Positions 48,705 through 62,900 of a DNA stretch of 64,000 nt are shown in pieces. The notes beneath the pieces were generated by a model that did no database searches, was not told where the DNA came from, and saw only the letters and a program-made list of their open reading frames with translations. Positions within the stretch are counted from its first letter, which is position 1. Each line of letters starts with the position of its first letter. The position numbers and the translations under genes are program-made. Source of the DNA: Enchytraeus crypticus. Its lineage: Eukaryota; Annelida; Clitellata; Enchytraeida; Enchytraeidae. The stretch lies in contig CAJHZI010000642.1 in the NCBI GenBank assembly GCA_905160935.1, positions 161,501 to 225,500 of the forward strand. The letters are read 5' to 3'.

Positions 48705-51134
48705 CTGGTCCAAAAAAAAAATCCCCTAGCGAAATCTCAATAACTTCGACAAAACTCAAGATATTCAAACCAAATTTTTAGAATTTCTAGAGGAAGAATT
48801 TCTACATATATTCTGCGAATTTGATGAAAATTTGCTAAGCAGTAACAAAGTTACAGCGTTTCTACAAAAAAGTGAAAAAATCAATTTTAACAAGACTTAT
48901 TTTAACAAAAGTCATAGTAACTTCGACAAAACTCAAAATAGCTTTACAAAATTTTCGGAGCTTCTACATGATGACTTTCTACACCTAACTTGCAAATTTT
49001 GCGAAAATATATTCAGAAGTAACAAAAATACAGCGCATATTCCGAATAAGTGCAAAAATCAATTTCAAGAAGGCTTATTTAAACAAAAGTACCGGAAAGT
49101 GTCTTTAAAATTTAGAAATAATTTCAACAGAAGAACTAATGTTAAGCATCATTTATTGGAGCAGCTAACAAGGTAGTGTTGGCTTATATTCTACCACTTA
49201 AGTAAACGGCTCTTTTCAGGGTCGTTATTTTCATAAAAAGCAACAACTGACATTTCAAAAACCTTGTTAAAATTGATTTTTGCACTTTTCTCGTAGAAAT
49301 GATGTAATTTCGTAACTACTGAAAATATTTTCACCAAATTTGCAGGAGATGCGCAGAAATTCCTCCTCTAGAAGTTCTGAAAATTTAGTACAGATTTGTT
49401 GAGTTTTCTTGAGTTATTCAGATTTCGCTAGGGGATTTTTTTTTTTTGCCCCAGTCTGTATATATGTGTATATACTTTCAATACGCACACATAAAAACAT
49501 TACAAGTAAAACATCACATTCTCATTTCACATCTTTTAACGTATGTTCAATCTACAATCTACACATACACACACATAAAAACATGAGACGTATAGCGACA
49601 CATTCTCATCTCACAACTTCAAACTTCAATGTACACATAAATACACATAAGCAACATACATGTATATATTCTTGTTCATATACAGTACATTTATATATAT
49701 AAAATATTATATATACAAATGATATTTTAGATAAATTAAATATCAAACAGTAAAATACATGAATATTAACTACTACTGTACTAAGTATTTAGGATTAGAG
49801 AAGGTCTACTCGTATCCCGACCCTCGTTAAACTGGGATTTAAGGGAAGATGATGATCATGATGATGATCATGATGATGAAAGTACATGTATATTACTTGA
49901 ATAACAATAAAATATCAGTTTTCAGCAAAAGCTTTCAGCTCTCAAAGGAAAAGGACTAATAGACTTTCAGTTCTTAAAGGACCAATGGGATTTCAGCTCT
50001 CAATGGGCCTGTTAAGTTATTAACATTAAATATGGTTTCTTTCATTTCAAATTATGAGCATATAATAATTTCAGCTAAAATCAGTAAACTAATGCTTCAT
50101 CTGTCAATTCTATTCTATACCATAAATTCTCTAACAAATTCCAATTACTAGTAAACATCTATGAGTATAAAAGCTGTTGCTTGAATACCTTCTCAAGTTC
50201 CAGAGACTTGGCCACTAGTTGACGCTGAAGTTGATCTCTGCTAGCCTCGTGCTTGGAACAGAGTTCCCTTAGAGCTAGGATATCATGCTGAGCACAGTCC
50301 TTATCTCCTGCAGCTGCTCTCAGAGCTTGCTCAAGGTTGCTCAGAGACTTGGTCATATTCGACAGCTGAACTTCATAATGATGCTCCGTGTTCATGTGCT
50401 ACACAAACACAACATGTTAGGAAGATTTCTACTTTCTGTTACAAGTCCAACAACAACTTATTTCACTTAGAAATAAGTTTCATTCATTAAATTTACTCTT
50501 TGAGATTGCACACAGTTCAAAGGTACTCTGGTGCGTAGCGTTTATGTAAATCAAATATAAATTTCAATATTAAGTTTCAACATTCAGTCAGGATACTCAA
50601 CATTGGACGTTCAACTATTACAGACTATACGAAAAGAAGAAAAGAAGGCTACAGGAATATTTAAAATAAACAGAGATCTACAGTAATCTTAAATGAATTC
50701 GTTAGTGAAGCGCGACATACTTGTTGTATGAGACGTTCTGATTGGTCGATTCTATCACGTTGTCTACGAATCTCTCCATCTCTATTGAGTAGCTCAAGCT
50801 TAAGCCCCGTGTTTTCCGCCTCAAAGTGATTGGCTCTAGCTTCACACTGCTCCGCCTGCTCGCTCAGCCTGCGATACTGCTCTAATATATCTACTCTCTC
50901 TCGCTCCTGCATCAATCAATCAATCGATCAATCAATACTGCTCTAATATATCTACTCTCTCTCGCTCCTGCATCGATCAACCAATCAATCAATACTGCTC
51001 TAATATATCTACTCTCTCTCGTTCCTGCATCAATCAATCAATACTGCTCTACTATATCTACTCTCTCTCGCTCCTGCATCGATCAACAAATCAATCAATA
51101 CTGCTCAAATATATCTACTCTCTCTCGTTCCTGC

Positions 51135-51185
<51 letters not shown>

Positions 51186-54100
51186 CTGCTCTTATATATC
51201 TACTCTCACTCGTTCCTGCATCAATCAATCAATCAGTCAATAATCAGAGCATTCATTGATGAATAATCGCTCAATAAATAGCACAACAAATTCAAAAATC
51301 AATCAGCCAGTCAAATACACTATCTATCAATCAACGCATCTGTCAAACGAGAAATCGATTAATCAATTATTCATTTTGAAATCGCGCTAGCCTTCCAGAA
51401 ACTTAGACTTCAAGCCACGAAGCTGACGCTAACTTCTCAGACTTCAAGCCTCGATGCTGCGGCTAACTTCACACACACATCTTTCATTAATCCTGGGCTC
51501 GCCCGTCACTGACATCGCTTTCGACTAAGGAAACTGACGTTAACCTTAGCTTTAACAACTTTTTATCAGATATGAGAGAGCTACAACATCATCATCTCTT
51601 CCCTTAAATCCTAGTTTAACCAGGGTCGGGATACGAATAGACTTCCTCCAGTCCTCCCTGTCTAACACCATATCATCAATAAATCCCCTATTTTTCATGT
51701 CCTTCTTAATTACGTCATCCCAAGTCAATTGTGGTCTACCTCTCTCTAGCTTAACATCCAGTTCTTCCATCCAAACTCTCTTTACTACATCCTCATCTGC
51801 CTTTCTCACAATATGCCCATACCATTTCAATCTCGACTGAGCCAACCTATCCCCGATCCCCTTGACAGAGCTACAACAACACTTGTAAAACCTTGGCAGC
51901 AATGATCTCCTGCGCCCTCCTGACCTCCTCGAGGTACTCCCCCGCCTGATGCCTCACCGCCTCCCTCTCCCTCAGGGCCTCGTTCAGCTCCCTGCCCACC
52001 GCCTGGTTCTCCCTCGTCATCGTCATCACGTCCCCCTGAAGTCTCCTCATCTCTGCCAGTCCCGCCTCCCGGCCTCTAGCCAACTCCTTGACGTCCTCAG
52101 AGGCGCCCTCCAACTGTCTCCTCAGGCTCTTCAGCTCACCTTCCTTCTGAATCAGACTGCCTCGCAAATCACTGCGCGTCAAGGAAATTATCTTATTACG
52201 TGACTTGATAGATATTTAACCGGATTTGTTATTGCAGGATTAACAGATTAATGATGATGTAATTATATTCCGCCAAACCAATTTGATAAACAGAGTTAAC
52301 ATTAATAATTATAAAATTAAGCAATATGGATTAAAATAAAGTTTTCGCGATTTTTAGGAACACTGAAGAACTTTAAGGATGATGTTTAGGTAGAAGCTCT
52401 AAGTGACTTAGATATCTATAGGGTTGGAAATCGATTAAATGTTATATAAGACATATTTGATACATACTTCGCGATCGTCTCCATCTCATCGATTTTTGCA
52501 CGCAATTCTAGTATCGTAGCTTCCTAAAACACAACAGCGCTAAACTATTACAACTATAATACAGAACCGACCCGATACAAAACACCACTAAACTACAAAA
52601 CGATACAGTATAAATAATTATTTAATAGATTTGTGTAAAATAACGTTTAGAATGAATGGTTATTTAAAAATAAATAGATATACACTGTGTTTTTTATAAC
52701 TGATACCCCAAATTGTTTTAACAATAAAGTCGTAAGAAGTTGACCGATGTTCTTGAAATTTACAGTACTTGAACAGCAGCCAATTCTACAAAACATAGAT
52801 AAATTTCGTTTGAATATCTTTAATAACATGAAAGTCATAGCTTTGTGAATAGGAGTGGGGTCAGATAAGAAATTTCCAGTACAGGATTACGGGCGTGTTA
52901 CATGCTGCTTAAAATTATCTATATAAAAATAATAGTGAACACGTCACAAAATTTCAGCTAATGCTATTTTGAAGAGCAATCACTTCTTTGCAAAACGACG
53001 TAAAATACGTGCTGATATGTTCTTAATTGACAAAGTCATTGAACTTTTAATGCATGCATTGCATGTCTGGGTACAACTGCTATCACCGAAGCCACTGCAG
53101 CGGCGTCCCCTTCTTGGTTTATTCTCTTCATGCAATTCATGCATAAAAAGTTCAATTACTTTGTCAATTATGAACCTATCAGCACGTATTTTACGTCGTT
53201 TTGAAAAGAACTGATTGCTTTTCAAAATAGTATAAGCAGAAATTTTATACTGCTTGTTGGCTAGCATTTTTATAGAGATTTTCTACGCTAACTGTAACAC
53301 GCCCGTAATCCTGTATTGGAAATTTCTTATCTGACTCCACTCATATTCGCGAAACTATAACTTTCACGTTATTAAAGATATTCAAATAAAATTTATTTCT
53401 ATATATTTTGTAGAATTGGCTGCTGTTCAAGTACTGTAAATTTCAAGATTATCGGTCAACTTCTTACGATTTTATTGTTAAAACAATTTGGGGTATCAGT
53501 TATAAAAAACACAGTGTATAATGCATCAGAGAGCAATAATCAAAAGTGAGCAAAGTGTCCTAGCTGAGGAAGTGATTTAGGATTTCATCATTCAATAGCT
53601 GAGGAAGTGATTTAGGATTTCATCATTCAATATCTGCGCCACCGCAGTTATGAGCGGTGCTGAGAGAGGAATAAGTATTGGAGGCAAACTACAGAAAGAC
53701 GAGAGGTTTGCAGAGAATCAAGACATATTCAACATTAAGGGTTCACATTCTTGCTACACAAAGAGTTCAAAAGGCATGTTCGTACCATAAGTGATATGTA
53801 TTTACCTTCATACAATGACAATTGTGTATTTCCCCAAATAACTTTTATTATTGGTAACAATATAATGGCTTTTATTTTTAATATTTTACACAATATATCC
53901 ATAGACAGTGAGTTAGAGTTATTGAGCCAGGAGAGGTAGACCACAACTGACGTGGTATGTGGTGATTAAGAGGGATAAGAAAGGGGATTGACTGCTGATA
54001 TGTCTATTCGTATTCCGAGGTCTATTCGTATCCCATCCTAGTTAAACTTGGATTCTAGGGAAGATTATGATGATGATGATCCACAGACAGTGAGTGCTCT

Positions 54101-57100
54101 TATAATTTTCCAAGGTCCATAAAACTGCTGTTACACCCTTTACCCTCACTCCAAGGGTCGGAAAATGGTAAATAAATGTAATAATAAATGTCAATTTCCA
54201 TTTAAATTATATTTTTTTTTAAATCAAGGCCGAATCTAAAATCTACCAAAGTTAAGCCAACTTTAATTTAATTATTAAAATTAACAAGAAGTAAAGTTTT
54301 ATGAGCAAGCTAGTACAATAAAAAAGAGAATCGTAATTAAAATACAGCGTTAGCTTTGCTGTCACTTTTTTGCAAACACAAATCAGTTCTATCGCACTTT
54401 CTTCTGGTATTAACTGCCTCACCATTATTGAGAGTATCTCACTCCTGCATTAATTGTCTCACCTTTAATTGTCTCACATTAATTGTCTCACATTAATTGC
54501 CTTATCTTTATAGCGAGTATCTCACTCCTGCATTAATTGTCTCACCTTTAATTGTCTCACATTAATTGTCTCACATTAATTGTCTCACCTTTATTGCGAG
54601 TATCTCACTCCTGCACTAATTGTCTCACCTTTAATTGTCTCACATTAGTTGTCTTACCTTTATTGTGAGTATCTCACTCCAGCATTAATTGTCTCACCTT
54701 TAACTGTCTCACATTAATTGTCTCACATTAATTGCCTTAACTTTATAGCGAGTATCTCACTCCTGCATTAATTGTCTCACCTTTAATTGTCTCACATTAA
54801 TTGTCTCACATTAATTGTCTCACCTTGATTGCGAGTATCTCACTCCTGCCTATCTCCACTTCCACTTTCTCATCCACAATCGCTTGCAGCTGATCTCTCT
54901 CTCTGTCCATTGAGGCCACAGTCTGTCTTAGTCTCCCCACCTCCTCTCTGTCTCCTGCTCCAGCACGCTTCACTGCCCCTAGTTCTTCCTGCAGCGCGCT
55001 AACCTGCCCCTCTAAATCTCTCAACGCTGCGTCCCTGCGCGACAGTAGGGCGTCTCGTTCTTGAGCCGTTCTCTCTGTCTGGTCAATGAGTGTTCTGTCA
55101 ATCAATCAGTGTTCTGTCAATCAATCAGTGTTCTGTCAATCAATCGGTGTTCTGTCAATCAATCAGTGTTGAATCAATCAATCAGTGTTCTGTCAATCAA
55201 TTAGTGTTAAATAAATCAATCAGTGTTCTGCTAATCAATCAGTGTTCTATCAATCAATCAGTGTTCTGTCAATCAGTGTTCTGTCAATCAATTAGTGCTC
55301 TTCAATCAATCAATGTTCTGTCAATCAATCAGTGTTCTGTCAACCAATCAGTGTTATGTCAATCAATCAATAAGTGTTCTGTCAATCAATGTTCTGTCAA
55401 TCAATCAGTGTTCTGTCAATCAATAAGTGTTTTGCCAATCAATCAATTAGTATTCTGTCAATCAATCAGTGTTCTATCAATCAAACAGTGTTCTGTCAAT
55501 ATGTAAATTATTCAGTCAGTGTGCTGTCAATCAATCAGTATTCTATCAATAAATCAATCGATATTTTTTTGGAAGTATTGCTACAAGTAACAAGGCCAAA
55601 CCAGGCCAAATAACAATACACTACGACAAGTATGAATCCACAAATCTAAAGAATTGAATAGTTTACGTCAACTAAAAAAAATTAAAATTATTCAATTAAT
55701 CAATTAAAATTATTCAATTAATCATTCAGTAATATATGCATTGTCTCAATCAAGCAAATTAAGCAAACTGCATCAATTAATTATCAAATTAAACGAATTA
55801 CAACAATTATTAAACTAAACAAGTGCAACACAGAAACAATATATTCATCGATCAATCAATCAATCAGTTTACGGTTTAATCAATCAATTGAGAAGTCAAT
55901 CAATCAATTAATTAAACCAATTAATCAATCAGGTAATAAGTATAAAATACAAACTGTAGCTGTGTTGCAGAAGCTGTATGCTGGTTTAGATCATCCTGTA
56001 TCACTCTTATTTGCTCTTCTTTACTCTTTACATGTCTCTCTAGATCAGATATATAGGACTGTGACAGTTTAAGTCTTTCTTCCAGGCCTGCTTTCTCCGT
56101 CTCTAACTGTTGGACACAAACGAAACAGGCAAAAAAGCTGGTAATGCTAATGTTAACGTCAGTTTCCTCACTCATACACATATACAGATGTATACACTCA
56201 GGATGCTATTTCATATTACTACAACATGCACACATACATACAAATCTGAGTGTAAATTTATAGTTTATATTAGTTTCCTTTATAATTTTGTTTCTTGGTT
56301 CGTCAAGCACCCGTCAGTTATTAAGGATACACTATGCAGTAGGCAACCATGTTAAGATAGCTGCTGTTCCAAACTAGGCCACTTTAACCGCTTGACCACA
56401 AGTATCACTACCATAGAGCCATTTGATCAATAGATTGACAGAAAAGCAACACCAAAAATTCAAGTTGTGAATTATATGAACTCTACGGTAGGATCATGAA
56501 AGTACACTGGCTGGAGCCAGTGGCCAAGTCGGTAAGATACTCGACCGCGGATCAGTTGATGCGGGTTCAAATCCTGGGCTCGCCCGTCACTGACATCACT
56601 TTCGAGTGAGGAAACTGACGTTAACCTTAGCTCTAGCTTTTTTACATGTATATTCCAATGACAGCATAGAGCCATAGTTTTATAAAACAAGAATCATTAA
56701 CTTACAGAGTGCAGACTGGCTTCAAGCTCTCTAATGTTCCTCTCCAGTTTAGTTCTGTCACTGGACTGAACCTCACTGGATACCTTAACACAAGTACATA
56801 GGTATATCATAGAATATCTCTTTCTCTCTCTCTCTTTCTCTCACTCTTTCTCTCCCTATCTAATGTTCGGTTAAGTAAAAGCTAAAAAGCAGGTAAAAGC
56901 TAAGGTTAACGTCAGATTCCTCACTCGAAAGCGACGTCAGTGACGGGCGAGCCCAAGATTTGAACCCCGCACCATCTGATCCGCGGTCGAGTATCTTACC
57001 GACTTCGCCACAGGCTCCAGCCGTTAAGTGGCAGATGCAAGGTAAATATTCAATTAGCTGTCACGCTCCATACAGAGTACTCCATCGATCAATAAGTTTA

Positions 57101-59876
57101 TCCCGTCACAAAAGGCTGTGCCTTATTCACACTTTAATGTAAACTATAACTTAGAAAAATATAGCTGCTGAAGTGCATAGGTGGACTCCCGTTCTTTTTC
57201 TTAATTCTTGCAGAGTCTAAATTAATAATTATAATTAATTAGAATACCAGTTTCAATTCAAACCGTTTCAATAGAACACAGTACGGTTCAAAATTTTTAA
57301 GAAGTTAATTAAGTAACAGCATCTGCCTTCAGTTAATAGGAGACCTGATTTCTCCTTGGAATGAACGATTCCAGGACGATGAAAGCATTTTGAGAAGTCA
57401 AACAAAAAATATCTTTTGGAAATTTAGTTTTAAAATTGTCGCCAATAATAAGAGAAAAAAACACATTTTCAAAATACAGCGCTAAAATAAATTTATGTTC
57501 TAGAAATTCAAACATTAATATCAACTTATTTATTCGTCAACACTTGACAGGAAGAATAGTAACAGAACAACATAAACATAAATAGATTGAGCCCTTTAAC
57601 ATTTCTTAAAACTTTTGCTTAAAATATGCAGAGGTTCTTCTTCAGTGGAGTTCTAGGAGTTTTGCATATGCAATAATCGACAGTATACTATTAGTCAAAC
57701 CTTGAGTTTTTCTCTAAGAGTATTTCTGTCAATGGTAACACTACGAAGTTCAGCCAATGCATCGTCTCTCTCGTTCTCTAGCCTGCGTATCGAGGCCTGG
57801 GCCGCTAGGGAGGGTTTAGCAGCCAGGCCAGGCACCCCTGAGGTAGCTAGGCCCCCTCCCTCCGTCTTGTCCAACTTCAATTGTCTTAATTCATCTCTTG
57901 CCTTTAAAATTTTACATGAAAATCATTTTTTTATATGTGATGGAATTCAAGGGAGGGTGATAATAATGATATGTGAAGCAGAAAAGAATTTATTTTTAAA
58001 GAATTGTAACACAAAGCCAATAAAATTGAATTGAACAGGTTTAGAGTATCAAAAATAATAACCTTTTAGTTATATAGAAATATAGAGTTGTGAAGGATCA
58101 GTTATCAATGAACAGACAATTTAACTACCCCACGCAATGAAGAAATCTTTATGACTATTGATTAGGCACAAACAACAAAAGAGTTGTAGATAGAGCAGGC
58201 TCACAGACCTGACTGAAGAGTTGATGCAGTTCATCTCGCTCCTTCGTCACGGTCTTCACGTTCAGCTGAATCTGTGAATAGTTTTGACAAACACTAACGT
58301 AATATTACACACGTTTAGAAAATACCAATCAAACCGTACAATATAAAACACTCACTAAACAATATAATAAAACTACTAATTTCGTAATTTAATGGAGATA
58401 TATTAAAAAATTTAAACGAATGAAAAAGTTTCAAATAGGGGATTGACTGATGATATGATATAGGACATGGAGGATTTGAGACAGTCTATTCGTATCCTGA
58501 CCCTAATTAAACTAGGATTCAAGGGAAGATGATAGAGTTGGTAAGAAATAGAAAGAATTACTGGATATAGCTATTCTTAGAGAGCATAGTTTGCTAAAAG
58601 AGGTACCAGAAAAAAAATTAAAAAATAGAAATAGGAGAGAGTTACAGAAAGACCAAAACTTGAAATACTAGATAATTTAATAAATCACATAATAATAAAT
58701 TAGTATGTGTATAAAACAACCACAGAGGATAGCGGTATGTGTAAGAGTTATAAGCTATGGACCTGCCAGTAAAAACTAAAAAACGACAGAAGAAGAAGAC
58801 GAGCGCAGACACCTCTCTAAGATGAGACTCGAATCTGTCTAGAACATTCTGCAGATCATCTCTCTCCCGCCTCAGCTGAGCCAAGTCTGCCTCGTGATTA
58901 CACTGCAACCACAATTCAGGCATCGTCCGTGACAACATCGAATTACTCATCGTGACAATATCTCGAACCTCATCAAGAGTAAGTTTAAATATTTCCAAAG
59001 AATATGAAGAAGGCACAGGGGGCCGACCTCGTCATAAGCAGGATCCCCCAAGAATAACGGCATATCAAAAGGAATTTTACAGATGATTTAAAGATCCACT
59101 CATATGTGGACGTGAAGGAGAACGGAAGATAGAGATGAGTGGAGTCGTTATATACCATAGACCTGTCAGTAGACAGTGCACTAAGAGAGAGTGAGAGAGG
59201 AAGATCTGTGAAAATTAAAACTATAGGACTATTTAGTCACTAAGTGACTGGATCAATGATGTAGTGCCATTGATTTCTAAGCTGGCTCTCATTTAATTAC
59301 AGCGATGTTCTGCACCGAGCTTCGTGAATATTTTACAGAATTCTGTTGCTGTTGAAAGTTTATTTCAAATTATGCTGCTAACACAGTCTAACTGTACACT
59401 ATAGAACTGCTACATAATGCCAGCAATGCTAATGGCCTACACTGGGAAAAACCATTATGCAAAAAAATTTACGCAACAGTTTGACCAGCCATATCACTTT
59501 ATTATGCGAATAAATAACCTCTAACCTTGTGACTAGTCTCTCGCAGAACTGGGCTAGATGACAGATTTGACCTTTGACTTGACCTCAATCTATCAACTGT
59601 TGACCTCAATGTCTCGCTCTCTTTTAGGTACCTGTCTCTCTCATCTCTCAGCTCCTCTATCAGCTGCTCGTAACGAGAGAGAGCCTGCAAAAAAACCAAC
59701 AAGACACAAGTGCTAGATATCATCATGGTCCATCAATCGTTGCTGCACTTCTCCTTTCTAACCATCCAAATCAATTGTTCTCTTTGAGAGACTCCTGCAG
59801 TAATACGATATTTAGAAAGATTCTAAGATATCAACACTGCCAGCAGTCACGCAATCATGCTCTCTCACGCTCACTC

Positions 59877-59941
<65 letters not shown>

Positions 59942-62900
59942 TGTGATGAAACAAATGTCAATTTAGTATGTCAAATTACTATCTAGCTAGTATTACTATT
60001 GTCAAACTAGTTTCTAGTTTACATATTTAGACATATCTTACAAATCAATATATCTAGCTTAAATTACTACAGTCAATCTACCTCATGAGACGTTTGTTTA
60101 ATTTTACTGTGCTACACGTAAGTCTAAACAAATTTCAATAAGTCAGGTTTGATGAAGACTGTTTTAGTGCTTGATGTTATCATTGACGACAATTTCTGCA
60201 GCACTCTAATTGTTCTGTCGTCGTCCTTGAGTCTTCTTTCCAAACTACCAAAGACTTCGGACACAATAGCTCAAACCCGCATATTTACTAATTAGATGTA
60301 AGAGTTAACGACGACAACAACAAACAACAGTCGAGTGCTACAGTTATACATGACAATATTGATTCATCGAGTGCTAAATTTAAACCAAATACAAGCCAAC
60401 GAACAAAATTGTCCAAACATAGTGCAAAATCATAATTCAGAAAACCGATCCAAATATAGCGTAAACTTGGATTAGCGCCTGGATTTACACTATCAATTTA
60501 ATGCTTTGAGTAAGACTTGAGTAAGCCTTGGATCATCTACTTCGCAAAACACAAGGAAGAAAGAGAGTTTAAAATCTTACATTTAAAGATCCCGTTATTT
60601 TTACTTTGACTCCGTTCAAAAGAACTTGAACTGATACAGCCTAGTTCACTTGAGCTAACCTATTAACTTGACAAGAACTGCACTGAGAACATTTAAGGAT
60701 AGTATTTTGAGTCCTACCATTTCTCAGTCAAAGGAGAAATCAAAAATCATAACCTACCACATTGTCTATTTGGCTCAATGCAATGGCTTCGTTACGTCTC
60801 ACAGGCTGACCCCTGGGTGAACCACGGGGTGACATTGACCTATGACCTCCGGCCCCCACCCTCCTAGAGCCCCTCCCAGCACCGTCAGGATTTGTCCCCC
60901 TACCAGCAGGGCTGCTAGGGCAGGAGCTTCTACCACCAGAGGCAGGGCTACCAGGATATGATCTCCTGCCCTCTGATGCCGGACTAGTAGGCAGTGATCT
61001 CTGACCTGACCTAGATGTTTTACCCGGTCGAGATCTTTCCAAAGAATGGGGACTCTGTGACCTAGATTCCTGACCTGACCTAGATCTTTGACTTGACCTA
61101 AATTGTGTATGACCCGACCTAGATTTGAGTTGTTTGCGGAGTGTCTGCACCTCACTCTTCCACCTATCTCTCTCCTCCTCCAGGTGTCTCATGAAGGACT
61201 CTATGACTCCTGAAGAGGCTGGCTTTATGTTGCCATGACGATGTGTCGAGTTGGCAGGCTGCCAGGGAGGAAGATGGCTGTTTCTAGAAATGACATTGGC
61301 CGGGTTGCTCTTGTTCTTTGGTCTGGAAATTCTGTCCAGTTCAAGAACTAGATCTTTCTCTAAAATAATTGCAGCATGAGAATAGAATCAGTGTAAAGAA
61401 TAGTTCGTAGCTTATTGTGATTGATTTGAAATTAGTGAATCGGAATGACAGACTACGAACTAGTATACTATATACCTTTTAAACTACAAGTAAATAATTA
61501 TATATATAAGATGTTCTTGATATAATACAGCATCAGTTTCCTGTATTCAAAACAAAACATAGAGCAGCAAAGTCTCACCATTTTCTGGGGTCGTTTGCAA
61601 GTGTCTTAGCTACTGAAAGGTGATTGGTATCCAGATGGTCAACTAGATAGGGTGTTATGCTCCCTCATTGATGGCCCGGTTTTGCATGTACTACAGAGCC
61701 TGCCTTTGTGTTTTACTTTAGTATCTTTATGTTATTCGAAATGTATTGACGGCTGGGCTGTGTGATATGTAAACATATTTCTATTTCTACTTCCTATGGA
61801 TGTCCCAATCTTTATGTAAAGCACTCTATAGATCTATACAGTCTTTATGACTATTTGTGTAGCAGCCTGAAGGTGTACCTGTAGCAAGCAGTTTGTTAAT
61901 TCGCAGACTCAGCCCTCTCTTCTCATCGGCCATCTTGCTAATCTGCTGCCTCAGCTGTTTGTTACTCTCCTGTTCTTTGGCTAGAGCCTGCTGCAATCTA
62001 TCCAGCTCCTGCTGTCTGATCGCAGCCGTTGCTGCAGCTGCAGTAGCTGTGTCAGGCGGCTGCTGCTTCAGCTGTTTCTGCTGCTCCTATAGAGCATACA
62101 TTGACAACATTAATTCTAAACTAACGTATAGCTAAATCATTATTATAAAGGTTTCATATACAATTATACATATTATACATTCTAAATTTTTGAGAAATTC
62201 CAGAATTTATACTCCACTCGTACTCTTTGCAAGCATAATCCTTTAATATAATGAACTGATATTAAAAACAAGTGACAACAAAAATTATGAAAATTAAATT
62301 AATAAATTAATATGATTAACTCATTAGACTCAATCATATTCAAAAATTTGTAGAGACTACAAATTAAAAATCTTAAGACAACAGAAGCTCCAAGAAACTC
62401 AATAAAAACTTTAAGCATTAAACTATTTAAGAACACAATTTTTACTCAATAACAAACACTTTGTAAATGCTGGATACCATATGTCCTGTTCGGTTACTTA
62501 AAGAAGAAAATATGAATTTTAATTGACGAATCTAAAATTTCTTTTAAAAATTCTTAAGATATTTCATTGAAATATTTAATAAATTATGTTTTAATACTCA
62601 GGATCAGACTTGGTGTTTATTTCACTTGTTTCCTCAACCCAGATTGTTGTCGAGTGACGTCATATAATAGCTATTTCTAGCAATGTAGTAATTAATGAAA
62701 TTAGGTAGTTGTTACTTACTGGCTGAATCCAGTGGCGATGTTGGTAAGATATTCGACCGCGGATCAGCACATGCAGGGTTCAAATCCTGGGCTCGCCCGT
62801 CACTGACATCGGTTTCGAGTGAGGAAATTGACGTTAACATTAGTTTTTTGCTTTTTTTATAATATAATAATATAATTAAAGGAACAAGTAGTTGTTACGG

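Noticed and set aside
52969..53267. Facing ORFs on both strands with near-identical proteins
   Set aside because: They are the two arms of a fold-back element, not genes.
56508..56643. A functional tRNA gene
   Set aside because: A- and B-box-like blocks are present, but there is no full clover-leaf and the same body with a shared tail recurs many times, as in a SINE.
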